Below are positions 34,358 through 45,790 of a DNA stretch of 64,000 nt, in pieces. The notes below the pieces were generated by a model, which saw only the letters and a program-made list of their open reading frames with translations, did no database searches and was not told the DNA's origin. The stretch covers positions 372,001 to 436,000 of the forward strand of contig JAWZYV010019552.1 in NCBI GenBank assembly GCA_038373885.1. Reading direction: 5' to 3'. The number at the start of each line of letters is the position of its first letter. Positions within the stretch are counted from its first letter, which is position 1. The stretch is from Cheiracanthium punctorium (lineage: Eukaryota; Arthropoda; Arachnida; Araneae; Cheiracanthiidae). Both the position numbers and the translations under genes were made by a program.

Positions 34358-35017
34358 ACTTTCCGAACATGTACCCTGTAAGGAAAGTATTGTAATCATG
34401 AAAAAATTCGACTTCGAGATTTGGGTGTATGGACACGTTTGGAGGTCTTCTGAATTCATGGATGCTATTTTTACGAGATGTATGTATGTATGTGTGTGTA
34501 TGTGTGTGTGTATGTGAGTGAACACGATAGCTCCTAAACGGGCATTCGATGGAGCTCCAATTGGGTATATAGGTTATAAACCACCGTCGCAAGACCGGTA
34601 TTGATTTGGGTGTGTATAGGACTTATCGTTTTTCTACAGGGCTACGACCAAGATTTCTTTTACAGGATGGCCTATGGGAGGAAATTCTTGAAAGTGCGCT
34701 AGCGTTCAAACGGTCCATTCGATTGAGCTCAAATTGGGTATACATGTTATAAACCACCATCGTAAGACCGGTATTGATTTTGATGTGTATAGGACTTATA
34801 GTTTTTCTACAGGGCTACGACAAAGATTTCTTTTACATTATGGCCTATGGGGAGACATTCTTGAAAGTGCGCTAGCGTTTAAACGGCGCATTCGATTGAG
34901 CTTCCATTGGGTATATATGTTTGAATGATTCATCGATTCAAATTTATTTAAATGCTGGGTCATGATCTTAATCGTAAGTGTTCGGAAAGTCGAGTGGAGT
35001 CACTCCAGATTTTTTTA
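34358..35017 (+). mobile_element. ACTTTCCG element, copy C
   Basis: ACTTTCCGAACATGTACCC with perfect hairpin partner, TTCGACTTCGAGATTTGGG leader, (TGTA/TGTG)n, monomers (GGGCTACGAC at 34639 and 34812; step 173), TGTTCGGAAAGT ending at 34990, TGGAGTCACTCCAG and a T-run. The shared frame at 34734-34928 (HVINHH, KTGIDFDVYRT, LHYGLWG) matches copy B but has no independent support as a protein. Confidence 0.87.
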
Positions 35018-35978
35018 AAAAAGGAATGAACTAATCGCTTGCAGCCTGTCGTGGTGGATGAGGTGAATGGTTTTTAAGAGTCCGGCTACTCTAGTTGCAT
35101 TTTATGAAAGTTTTTTTAGATTGCACTGCTGTGGTCCACTTATGCTCTTTGAAAAACGGTTAAAATATATATTTTTTTCTCCCCGATCTACTTATACAAA
35201 ACGCTAACGTATGCGGCTACTAAAATCGACGATACTTCTATGCTGGGAACGACAGCAACTAGATGTAAACGTTAGCGTAATAACAATAACACATGCGCAA
35301 AAATCCAAGTTAACACTTCGATGACGTCCACGGAAGCAAACCTATTCGTTACGGGTCACGTATGTCTCGCAGTCACTAGATTACAAAATAACAATGCATA
35401 CGCGAAAAAGCAAATCTTTCAGATCTTTTCACAGTGTTTATCGCACATTAAAAGAAAAAAAAAACACCTCCTTGCAGTGGGCTGAGACATATTCTAGACA
35501 TTTCTTGTTTCTTTTATATTTTTGTAACCAAGCATACCTATTAAACAATGCAACCGTACTGTAAAACACCAGGTTGCTCACTTTGGCACATTACCCGCGC
35601 AGCTAATTCCATTAAGAAGTATTTCTGTAGGAATTTGTGCAGCATATTTTCACCCAATACAGTATTTTTATAATCATTTTATGAATGGACATGTCGCCCA
35701 TTATATCTTTCCATACATCTTGCAATGTTAGTACTTGGCTTTGGCCCCATGGCAACCATCCGCTTTTATCGTGACACCCAAAATGGGTAGCAACCCTAAC
35801 CTAAATACATTGAATGACAAATACTGTTAAAACAAAGAAACATGATTTTTGTTGAAATGAGCCCAGAAATTGAGCTGACACTGCACTGAGTTTATAGAAC
35901 AGTAAGGTAAGGGGCGGAGAAGCTGGCCACCTTCATGTGTTAGTCATTGTTTGGCAATAAACGACTGTTACTTTAATA
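35018..35978. other. no gene seen
   Basis: AT-rich with a GC-richer patch near 35200-35380 that has no recognisable motif. The CGCTAACGTATGCGG...AACGTTAGCG words hint at a short inverted repeat (35207-35275) of unknown meaning. Confidence 0.35.
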
Positions 35979-36467
35979 GGGCTATCACACTGAGAAAAAT
36001 CCGACCAACTTTCCTTGCAAATCAAGTTTCCAACCGATTTCCTCCGCCGTTACCTTGACGACCGCGAACTCCAACTTTTTCCTTTCCGAAAGAAAAAATC
36101 CGAGTCGGACGAAATTTCGGCCAATCAGACTCCTTCTTCCTGCTACGTCATAAGCAATTTCGAGCAATGGCGACTATGTTCGAAGCTTGGCAGCTTGGCT
36201 CGACGTCAGAATCACGAGTAAATAAAATTATGGCCGCGTTTAAGTGGACTTTGGAATCAGAGATTGCTGCCTATCCGATGCAAATATACCAACGCACGAT
36301 AAGTAAAATAAGAACCTGCACGCCAAATCAGCGATGCGATGACTATTTGGCGTCGGAGAGAGTTTGTTTACTTTTGCAACCCTTAAAGACAACCACGCCT
36401 TCAAGTCCGTCGGAAAAGTTGGTCCAGCGCGAGGTTGCTCCGATTTTCCGTTTAGTGTGATAAGGCC
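35979..36467. mobile_element. TIR element of unknown family
   Basis: GGGCTATCACACTGAG...AAAATCCGACCAAC on the left and TTGCTCCGATTTTCCG..AGTGTGATAAGGCC on the right are inverted repeats with some mismatches over ~30 bp. The interior is GC-richer and has overlapping frames on both strands; the longest is 97 codons at 36167-36460 (+), which matches nothing I recognise. No target duplication could be confirmed. Confidence 0.5.
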
Positions 36468-39400
36468 ATTACGGACAATATCTTCAATTTTGATCATTTT
36501 TCGCCTTCCGGTCTGCTTTTACAGAGATTTTTGATGAAGGCACAACTAGATTTTTTTTGATATGGCATAAAAATTAAAGCATTTGCCCGTTATCTAACCT
36601 CCTAGCCTTGGCTGGGTACAAGCTTGAGTCGAATTTAAATAACAATAATAATAAAAAAAACCATAAGTGCACTGTTTGGCATTTGTTGGCATTTAGTGTC
36701 GGTTAGTCGTGTAAGTATACAGCTCTAGCTGTTGAATTAAGTAGAGTGTCTCGGCTCTTTTCTAGTCCTGTCGTACGGTTTGACATTTTGCAAATAAGTA
36801 TTATACAATTTCTCCCAGTCTAAGAAGTATTTTTATGGTCATCTTTCCATGTTTATTTTAGATTTTTGCCAATATTGCGGACCTAATTTTTGCAGTTAAA
36901 CATTTTGGTGATTTTATGGTTCTTATTTCCGTAAGGTGATTTCGTTATTAAAAGCACCTTTAGATGAAATTTTAATGCCATCTTTTTCTTGGTTTCTGCT
37001 GTCTACATATGATTTATGGACGGAGTATATATTTTACACAATTAACGGTTGAGCTGGATAAATATTTCAAGAGCTGGAGAGTCTTAGAATGAATTTTCTA
37101 ATACTTATTCCTTTTCTTTGTGGATATTTTATCCGGGATTTTCCAAAGTGGCTTTTATAACGGCTGTTTGAGCCTCTTTAGGTCTATGTCTTTGGGTTGC
37201 ATTGGACTGCCATTCGCAATGACATAATGGTTTGTGTCTTTTTTGTAGAATGCCAGTTCCACGGAAAGGAATTTCTTGAATGTGGTTTCAGGACGTATAA
37301 TTTGTGGGAAAATTACTAGGTTGTGAAAGTTTTAGAATAATTTTACCGAAAATGCGATATGTATGCTGACATTTTTGTGCCTCTCTATTAACTTGTTGAA
37401 GATTTTCCCACTCTCTTTTTTCGACTTTACAAATCTAGAATTTTTCATACACCTTTAATAATCCAAAGGAACTCCTAATTTTGATGTTTGTTGCACATGT
37501 TTCAAAATAGCCTTCTTTAATTTAATTTTCTGATTTATGGCTGGTTACGCCGGCCAATGAGAATGTTTCACGTGGCAACTAAATATATCTGCTTCCTACA
37601 GCAATCATCACTTACTATGATAGTTTTAATCAATAATTCAACTTTGTCATTTTTTGTGTACAATACTGTTATATGGCATGCATGCTGGAAAAGTTTGAGT
37701 GTCTATGAGTATTGGACCTCTTTTTATTGCAAAGGAGTAATCGCTAACGGCCTGCACAAGTAAAAAGAATGACTTTTATGTGTCAACCTGTGTCGTTGCA
37801 ATTTAATGAAATTTTTTTTTCGTACTTTAAAGAGATATTTAAAAGTGTCTTGTTATCTCAGCAATGTAAAATAATATTTCAATTGTCGAACTTCTTTATG
37901 TTTAGACTAGATTTTTGATCTACTGAGATTTATTTCTTTCATTTAAAGATAGGCTGTTTTATTTTCCTATAACTTTCGAAATAGCTTTCATACGGTGAGT
38001 TGATTTTTGGAAGCTTCGAGTCTTTTCATTCTTAAAAATATTCATATGGACTCTCTTCTTCTTCTTTTTTTTCTTTTTTTTTTGCAACCTACAGATTGTT
38101 ATGCGTCACACTAGGTTTTTTTTAGTTAGTTTATTTTTTAAATATTTTTTTTTAAAATTCCTGCCACTGAATATAGCACGCAGATTGTTCGCGTTGAATT
38201 ATCTCTCAAACTTCTGAGAGCTAACACCATTAAAACCATTTTTATGAAAACTCACCATTTACAGGCACTTTAGTTGAATTTATAAGAACGGCTCTTCCAA
38301 TCACAGTTTTTTGCCTGTTCATAATCTCTGTCTTTCTGCTGCATCCGACTGTTCTGATTTTTGTCAGTGTGACTCATTTTCCTCGCTTTTTTTAAATCTA
38401 ATTCTGGCAAGTTTTCACTAATTTTTAGAAATCTGTTCTCTCAGGTCTTTGTTCTAGTTTGCAGTAGGCGCCTCTCTTATGCGCCTCCGCCTTGGATGGT
38501 AGGGTGGGGTTGGAACGCTGAAGGCTGGTACCTTAGTCCTTACATTGGCTGCTTTTAATGGTTGTTGTAAGGTGTTGAAGCAGAGTGCTTCAATTTGTGA
38601 CGCAATCACCTAGCTCTCTCGTCTGCTTATTACTTGCGTTTTACTGTTCTGTCAAACTACGTGGCACTGCTCGATTGCGCTGGTGTAGGCTTCCAAATTT
38701 TGGAATCTATTTCTATGGCTTACCTTAGCCACACTATGCAATTTTCTTTGTCATTTCGTAACTATTTCGATCATTTTATTTTTTAGCAATTTCGTGGTTC
38801 AAAGCCTCAAGTTGTTCAATTTTGAGAGAAAATTTTGTGTGTCTTTGCCTACATATCTGATAGTTACCCTTAATTGATCTTTGTTGGAGAATTTTTACTC
38901 TTTTTCTAAAGATGTTTTCTTTCTTTCATTAGCAAATGCTGTCGTATTGGGTTTTCATATTCATGCCGGAGAATTTCATGGAACAATCTATAGAAACCCT
39001 CGAATCCGTTATTTTTTGAAACTATTTGTATAGCTGGAGTCGTCTACTGTTATCTTTTCGCGATGGATTTCAAGATAAGTGTTTTTTGACCTACATTAGC
39101 AGTATTTTTTATCAGATGCAGTCTGCATTCTGTGCAACTTTGAAGATTATTTTTATGGAATTTCATCGATTTTGTGTGCCTGTAAGGTACTTATTTTCAA
39201 TTGGTTGTAATAGATTATTTTGCTTTTCGTACATTCTTGCTACTTAGGTTTTTTTTTATCGTGGAGGCTGTTTTTAGGATTAACAAACGGCCTGTTGACA
39301 GGTGCAGTATAAAACTAACACCATTTCCGTATTAGCCAGATTCTGATCTCCTAGAAGGTACAGCCATTCTTTGTACTGGTTTGTATCGTCTCTGTGCTCT

Positions 39401-40457
39401 TTCAACATTTATTAAGCAAATGTGATCGTAAGTACAAGGCAGTAGTTGGTGAAGTAGGATAGAAGCTTCTCTTCCAGTTTTTTATTCTATCGATCTATTT
39501 AGCAGTTGGATAATACGCTGGTGTTAGCCTGAAATTTTTCTGATTCTAGTATAAAATATATTTTAACTTTTTAGCCTCCAACTAGGCAATTTTCTAAATC
39601 AGTTTTATAAGCGAAATTTTGATGCATTTACGGACTTGGGGATTTATTTCGAACGACGAATTGTATATCAAACACTCGACTACTTTCAATCGCCAAAGTT
39701 ATTTTTATGCTCACTCTCTCTCATCGTTTCTTTTATTTATATATGGTTTGTTCTGGTGTTTAATTAAATTTCTAGTGGTTGTTTTTGCTCTTTTTGTCGC
39801 TGAATATTACATGCAAGACGCGTAATATTCAGGTCTTAGAATGTTCTGGCCTCTGAGAATTTTAAAATGATTTTAATGATTACTTGCATTTTGCTCCCAT
39901 TTTTATTAGGCCTCACCATGGCACAGTGGCTATGACTGTAAAAATGGTAGACTTCCGAAATGTGAAGGTCCCAGGTTCGGGTCCCATCGCGTGGCTGTCG
40001 ATCTAACGGTCTGGCGTTTTGATAGGTTTTCTCCAGATGTAACGTGAATGCGTGTTAGAACCCCTTAGAAAGTCCTCCTACCAAGGCACCCCCCACCCTT
40101 GGCAGATCACCCTAGTGTATCGTTGCCATAATCACTCACAAATCGCCCATTTTTATTAGATTTTCGATAAAAGCTTTTTTCAGTACTCTATTTGCCTATT
40201 AGATCTTTGGTAATATTTTCTGCTCGGTCAGTTCGTGGGTGAAAGCTTCTCGTCGTTTTATTTTTAATGATTTTATGTTTCCTCTGTTTGCCTTTGCTAA
40301 TTCTACACACATGTATGGTCAATATGTCAAACTATTTAAAGAATTCCCATTACTGTTTTTTTAACTGCTGTTTCAGTGGTTTTAAAGTGTGTGCACCGGA
40401 CAGACTTTTGGGATTTGGATCGGTTTTTACGATCTCTAAATCATCTGAGTGCAATTC
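36468..40457. repeat. AT-rich, diverged repeat landscape, middle part
   Basis: T-rich sequence on the + strand with recurring words such as GAATTTTAGAA, ACGATTTTTATGG and AATTTCG.CATTTTGTG, matching segments at 29-34 kb and 42-54 kb. No gene is supported. The SINE at 39910-40145 lies inside. Confidence 0.45.
39910..40145 (+). mobile_element. tRNA-derived SINE, copy 2 (full length)
   Basis: Begins GCCTCACCATGGCACAGTGG (A-box-like TGGCACAGTGG) and has B-box GGTTCGGGTCC about 60 bases further, then TCGATCTAACGGTCTGGCG, GGTTTTCTCCAGATGTAACG, ACCCCTTAGAAAGTCC and GTTGCCATAATCACTC. A perfect 14-bp duplication, CCCATTTTTATTAG, lies at 39896-39909 and 40146-40159. Same family and near-identical length as 9925-10161 (-). 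The tRNA-like head is not a functional tRNA: I cannot fold a complete cloverleaf with an acceptor stem. Confidence 0.9.
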
Positions 40458-40459
40458 TA

Positions 40460-40486
40460 CACTCATGTCCATAAATTAAGGATAAT
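40460..40486. repeat. Tc1 terminal inverted repeat, left
   Basis: 27 bases identical to the complement of 41940-41966. In Tc1 elements this end is bound by the transposase N-terminal helix-turn-helix domains. The adjacent TA (40458-40459) is the target duplication. Confidence 0.95.
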
Positions 40487-40545
40487 GAAGTTCAGGCAAA
40501 GAAAGAGAAAGAAGCAAAACAAATTTGACTTATTTGTAAAGTCTA

Positions 40546-40551
40546 TTTATT
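40546..40551 (-). promoter_or_regulatory. possible poly(A) signal of the transposase
   Basis: AATAAA on the minus strand, ~137 bases past the transposase stop and still inside the element. The position is plausible, but in AT-rich DNA the hexamer can be chance. Confidence 0.3.
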
Positions 40552-40687
40552 AAACAAAAAGTAAAGAGCAAAAAAGATGCTATATGTTTGACATAATTAA
40601 TAAAAATTGCAAGTTTTACTCCCCCTTAACCCAATTTCAAAAAAGAACCTATTTACAAAAAACAGTATAACATAGTTAGTAGGATGG

Positions 40688-41716
40688 TTAATACGGAGTA
40701 TGTCTCCCGGACGATGCAATACAGGCCTGACAACGCCTAGGCATGCTGAGTATCAAATGATCCATCTGATCTTGGGGAATATTACACCACTCATCAAGCA
40801 ATGCCCTCCGAAGTTCCGGTAGACAGGTGGGAGGGGGTTGACGGGCTGCAATTCGTCGGCCAAGCATATCCCACACATGCTCTATTGGATTCAAGTCCGG
40901 TGAGTATGCTGGCCAATGCATACGGGTGATATCCTCCGATGGAAGGCATTCGTCTACAATGTTTGCACGGTGAGGACGGGCGTTGTCATCCATAAACACA
41001 AATTCAGCACCCATGGTGCCCCGAAACAAACGTACATGTTGTTCCAGAATGACATCCCGATAGATGTGGCCTGTCATCGTTACACTCTGAACATGCAGGT
41101 CAGTTCTGGAACCAAGAATAATTCCTCCCCAAACGAGCCATCCTGCACCACCGTAACAGTGTCTTTCAATGGTGTTCTCTTGGTGGTAACGGGTACCTGG
41201 CGCTCTCCAGATGAATGTCCGGCGAGAATCAGACTCCAAACTAAACCTGGATTCGTCGGAAAACATCACACAAGACCACTGTTGCGGTGTCCACAATGCA
41301 TGCTCTCTACTCCAGGTTAATCGCAGGCGACAGTGAGTTGCGGTAAGTGGAACACATCTGACAAGCCTACGAGCATATAGACCAATGTGCCCTAAGCATC
41401 TGTACACGGTCTGCCTTGAAACTGTCGTACCGGTAGCTGAAGAGAGCTGACGAGACAGGTCTGATGCTGTACTCCGTCTGTTTCTTTTGGTAGTAACTGC
41501 CAAATAGCGGTCCTCATTCGGCGTTGCAACTCGGGGGCGACCTGTGCTGTAACGTCTACTCACATTACCATCCTCTTGGAATCGTTGCCAAAGCCTGGAG
41601 ATGACACTCTGGGCGATTCCAAGTTCCTCGGATACTTCCAGCTGTGTACGTCCACATTCCAGTCGTCCGATAATTCTGCCACGTAAAACATCATCCAAAT
41701 GCCTCCTTTGTGCCAT
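40688..41716 (-). CDS. Tc1/mariner-superfamily transposase (DD34E)
   Basis: 342-residue transposase, the usual length for Tc1 proteins. It binds the element's terminal repeats and catalyses cut-and-paste transposition into TA sites in the nucleus. Residues ~1-50 form a first helix-turn-helix (LEVSEELGIAQSVISRLWQR). A GRPR hook lies at 59-62, and a second helix-turn-helix region spans about 75-110. The catalytic domain has D154 in FSDESRF, D244 in MDDNARPH and E279 in SPDLNPIEHVWD, with 34 residues between the second D and E. The frame is open upstream to 41890, but I start at the MAQRRHLDD methionine because this matches the family's N-terminus. The extra 58 residues would not resemble Tc1 proteins. 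No stops or shifts are seen. Overlapping + strand frames are shadows. Confidence 0.95.
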   Translation of the reverse strand: MAQRRHLDDVLRGRIIGRLECGRTQLEVSEELGIAQSVISRLWQRFQEDGNVSRRYSTGRPRVATPNEDRYLAVTTKRNRRSTASDLSRQLSSATGTTVSRQTVYRCLGHIGLYARRLVRCVPLTATHCRLRLTWSREHALWTPQQWSCVMFSDESRFSLESDSRRTFIWRAPGTRYHQENTIERHCYGGAGWLVWGGIILGSRTDLHVQSVTMTGHIYRDVILEQHVRLFRGTMGAEFVFMDDNARPHRANIVDECLPSEDITRMHWPAYSPDLNPIEHVWDMLGRRIAARQPPPTCLPELRRALLDEWCNIPQDQMDHLILSMPRRCQACIASSGRHTPY

Positions 41717-41939
41717 AACTATGCGGTTTTTGCACTGAAAGGCTTTCACAGCGCTTGTGAACAATTTTACTTCTTTGCCACCATTCCTTATATACCCCTC
41801 TCTTACACTCTCGTCATTGTGACGTACCATCCACGCCATCTGGTGGTTTCCTGTAATTTGCATATTCTTCTTCAAGATGTGTGTGATCATTCCACAGGTG
41901 AAATTTTTATTTTAGAGATCAATTTCTGTGTGATTCTGA

Positions 41940-41966
41940 ATTATCCTTAATTTATGGACATGAGTG
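41940..41966. repeat. Tc1 terminal inverted repeat, right
   Basis: 27 bases, exact complement of 40460-40486. It lies 223 bases upstream of the chosen transposase start, so any promoter for the gene should be in this short stretch. I see no clear TATA element. Confidence 0.95.
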
Positions 41967-41968
41967 TA

Positions 41969-44900
41969 CTTGACTTTCCATTATGACATTTGATACCACC
42001 ATTTTGTATTATTTCATGGAGGTATTTCTAGCAAATCGTGGTATTCTGTGGACAAAACAAGTGAGCAGTCGTCCCAAATTTTTTCAAAGTTGATGTATTA
42101 TTTCTTTTAGGTTTTCAAAACCTTTTTGCAAGTTAAGATTTTATTTAATTTTAAATGTATTTATATGACTAAAAGAATATGGCAAATAGGTCTGTTTTTC
42201 CTGACTTACTTTATTTTTGCCGTTTCAGACCACTTTCAGTTCTATCGTTCGTTAACGATTTATCATGTTTAGTAGAGATTTTTTTGGCTAATTTTCCAGA
42301 TTTCTTTTTTTAACCGAAATATGGGGGTGTGTTTGTCTCTACGGAACTCGGGACTATCTTCCATCCGTTGAGTTCGCTATTGAAAGCCTCGATTCTTTCC
42401 ATTTTAGATTTATTTTACGCCCAACATAAATATAATACCTCTCTCTTTCATTTAAAATTATTCTATTTTTTAAATTGCACTCTTGCAAATATTAAACGGA
42501 ATTTGCTGCAAGTAAATTGAACAATTTTTATGGAAACTCATCTTTTTTCTGACAGTCATGTTGTATTTTCTAGAGTAGTTTTTCTAGTCATCATTTTGTC
42601 CTGTTTGTAATTTACCTTTTGGCTGTATCATTCGTGTAGTTTTCGAGTGTACCGCCAAGTTGGGTCACTTTTCTTCAACTTGTGTCTCGTTTACACAGCC
42701 AAGTTCGCAGGTGGCAGTTTCATGCCAGAAATGATGCATGTTAACCAAAGATGGTAGGGAGAGTTATGTAGGCTCAGTTAGAAATTCCTTGTTTTACCCT
42801 ATTTACCTGCTGTTGTATTGTTAGGACTTGAGAGTATGAAGCAAGCAAAAGGGCTTCTTAAAGACTCCCTGATATCTTATTGCGGATTTTTCTGCTAGAT
42901 TTCTTGGACGGTGGAAGTCTTATTTTTTCATATACGTAAACTACCAATAAGTAAAATAGGTCATTTTACACATACATGTTCATAGGACAAATATTTCAGA
43001 AAACCTTTTTTCCATTGTCATTTTTTTTTTAGCTGATTTATTGCAGATACAAAAGTATGACAGTAGTTAAGGATGTTTGCAATTGGGACTGTCTCGTTTC
43101 GCATAGCGACTTGCAAACCTCTGTCTCGTCTACCAACCATTCCTAAGTGTTAGCATACTTTTCTGGAGTACTGATCATTTTGGTCATTTTTTATTTTAGA
43201 AATTCCAGCTTTTACTGAAATTTATTAGTATTTCAGTCTCATTTCTCCATTCACTGGAGCAATATAAATTAAAGAACACGCTTAACAAAGCACGAGAGTC
43301 AGCCGAGGTCAGGCTAGCTCTTTGATTGAGATGTTCTTTTCAATCATTCAGCAATCAGATAATAGTTATGTTTCGAGATCGTAAGTATTGGCTTGGAAAT
43401 AGTGGTTTAATAGCTAGGTAAGCCGGATTCATTGCTGTTACATTGTCCTATTCGACTTTTTTGAATCTAGCCGAACCAGGGTAGAATATCTTCGAGTCTA
43501 GGAACTTCTTTTAGGCTTCATAATCCCCCATGTTATGGCGATATTCGGAAGTTTCAGATTTTTATTTTTTTAACCAGAATTTTGGTGCATGGATCGCTTT
43601 TGGGACGATTTCCATATGGCTAATATCTCGTAGAAGCATTTTTAAGTTGAGAGGTTTATTTTTATAGTTGCCTTCTCGGAATATATGAATTTCGTGGAGC
43701 GTTGGGAAGAAATTGTCGATTTTCCTGCGAAATTTAAAATGATTTGTATGGAAACTTCTTTTATATTTTGACTCCACTTTAAGTGGATTTTAAAGAAGAG
43801 CTAATCACTCTATTGTTTCTGTTTTGGCTCCATCAGACAGTTTTTGTACTGCGAAGCTCGGTCACAGTTGCGAAATTTTAGCTTGGTCTGACGGGTCTTT
43901 GGAGGTGTTCCCATTTCCCACTTGCCGTTTTATTATCTATTCGAAAGCACTAGTTTGTACTCGAATTTCTTCAGAACCACATTTTGCCTCACGTTGACAA
44001 TGCTAAATTAGAATTTTGCGTTAAATATTTACAGGCATTCTTTTCCTAAAACATATTTTTTTTTCCTTTGCTTGGTGACATCGTATATAAAATCCCGGAG
44101 TTGTTTACAGTTCAGCTTCAGGCATATTTTCATGCCCGCCATTTTCATATGTGCTATTTAGTGTTCTATGCAAGCAATCTTGTCTCCTTTCATAGCTTTC
44201 TTATCACGCTATCAGTAATTGATATATTTAGTTTTCATATGACTGTGCAGTAGTATTGAACGCAGGGTAAAATGCATTCAGAGAAATGCTTATGCCTCTG
44301 TGAGCTAACAAATTATTCTTTGGACTGAAATCATCTTTTGTTGCTTTTGGCTGTGGATTTTTCAGTTAGAAGTATTTTGGCCTGTTTACAGTTTTTAAGA
44401 ACTATTTCGTGAGCTGTGCTCGCCTAGTTTCTGTAAAATTGAAAAAAAAATCATTTTGAGTATTTATAATATCTCCACCCTAAATAAAATTAGTGTTTTA
44501 GACTACCATACTCCTTTATATGTCTCCTTTTATTAGCTTTTTTGTCACGCTATCAGTAATTGGCATACTTGATTTTTATACAAGTCTGTTCGAGTAGTCA
44601 ACGCACTGCTAGATGCACTAGAGAAATCCTTCCGTTTTTGTGAGTTGCAGAATTAATATTTCGACTGAAATCATCATTTGATACTTTTATGCAGTTTTTA
44701 CGAGGTTTATTATTATTATTTCCTTTAAAAAAACCAATTGTATTTGTAATAAACTTCCACCACCACCAAATTTTGAATGTCTATCTCTGTACCATACGGA
44801 TAATATCTATCTCACAGAAGCATTTTCAAGATGACAGTTTTCTTTTTGCAGTTGACTTCTCGGAATACGACGGTTGAGGAGTGGAAGCTGGAAATACCCT

Positions 44901-44973
44901 CGATTCTCTGCGACATTGAGAAAGATTTGCTTGAAAACTGGTTTCATCTCTTGCCTCTACTTTTCATGGTCTT
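41969..44973. repeat. AT-rich, diverged repeat landscape, right part
   Basis: Same T-rich character as 29-40 kb. A local duplication is visible: 44075-44340 and 44515-44675 share the words TTATCACGCTATCAGTAATT/TTGTCACGCTATCAGTAATT and GACTGAAATCATC. No gene is supported. Confidence 0.45.
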
Positions 44974-44977
44974 TTAA

Positions 44978-45543
44978 ACCTTTAACGCGCAGTGTGTCCG
45001 CTCTGGCAACACCCAACTCTGACGCTTAGACTGTTGCCAGTCACGAAGAATAGATTCGATTTCTATAAAAATAGTTGCGGGTGACATAGCTCCACGAGAA
45101 TCCTTTACTTTTGAGCACGTCGCTTCCCGCAAAAAAATGGTCACGGTTATTTTTAACAGTACTGACATCTGTCGAAAAATGGAAGAACGCGAGAACAGCT
45201 GGATAGAATGCCCCATGCTGAAAAAAGGGCAGCCGTTGCCATTGCTCGACTTAACTACCAGCAAGAGGGCGGACGATCGGAACGTTCATCGCGTGCCACA
45301 GATCGAGAGACCCTTTTTGGCACTGACATCTTCTGAAAAATGGAAGAATGCGAGAACAGCTGGATAGATTGCCCAATGCTGAAAAGAGGTGCCGGCACAG
45401 CCAGCTGTCGTAAAAAAAAGGGTCTCTCGATCTGTGGTACGCGATGAACGTTCCGATCGTCCGCCCTCTTGCTGGTCGTTAAGTCGAGCGATGGCAACGG
45501 CTGCCCTTTTTTCAGCATTGGGAAAGGGTTGCGCCTCAAAGGG
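44978..45543. mobile_element. piggyBac-like foldback MITE, copy 2
   Basis: Flanked by TTAA at 44974-44977 and 45544-45547. The left end ACCTTTAACGCGCAG and right end TGCGCCTCAAAGGG are imperfect inverted repeats. The foldback arms lie at about 45225-45317 and 45415-45510 (GGGCAGCCGTTGCCAT/ATGGCAACGGCTGCCC). Compared with copy 1 it carries an extra direct copy of GAAGAATGCGAGAACAGCTG between the arms, so the palindrome centre is disrupted. Confidence 0.85.
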
Positions 45544-45611
45544 TTAAGAACAGCCTTCTCTAGCTACTATACTAATTTTTTTTATAATTTTGTGATTTGA
45601 TTCAACCAGAC

Positions 45612-45782
45612 CAGGGGCGTAGTGACGGGGGGGTTAGGGGGGTCATAACCCCCCCCCCATAAGAAATTTTTTGCCATACAGAATGCATATTCTTCACTAC
45701 ATTATCACACACACGCATACATATATATGAGTTGTAGTAGTCGTAACCCCCCCCCCATGAAAAATTTCTGGCTACGCCCCTG
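45612..45782. mobile_element. CAGGGGCGTAGCCA hAT-type MITE, copy 3
   Basis: 171 bp with a perfect 8-bp duplication, AACCAGAC, at 45604-45611 and 45783-45790. Right end GGCTACGCCCCTG; the left end is CAGGGGCGTAGTGACGG, so it has diverged. Same orientation as copy 2. Confidence 0.9.
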
Positions 45783-45790
45783 AACCAGAC

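Larger units (their letters stand above)
40460..41966 (-). mobile_element. complete Tc1-type transposon
   Basis: 1507-bp element with perfect 27-bp terminal inverted repeats (40460-40486 and 41940-41966; each starts CACTCATGTCCATAAATT from the outside). It is flanked by TA at 40458-40459 and 41967-41968, the target duplication of Tc1/mariner elements. One intact transposase gene lies between the repeats on the minus strand. Perfect ends, intact gene and clean target duplication together suggest a young, possibly still competent copy. Confidence 0.97.

Noticed and set aside
25974..34928. Similar ~65-residue frames in ACTTTCCG copies B and C (HVINHH..KTGIDFDVYRT)
   Set aside because: Similarity follows from DNA homology. 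The frames shift relative to each other inside the monomer, and a 173-bp monomer cannot keep one frame.
36167..36460. 97-codon frame as a host gene
   Set aside because: It lies inside a TIR-bounded element and is mirrored by an 85-codon frame on the other strand. No domain is recognised.
39910..39985. Functional tRNA gene
   Set aside because: A- and B-box-like words are present, but I cannot form a complete cloverleaf with an acceptor stem. Target duplications and a non-tRNA body show it is a SINE.
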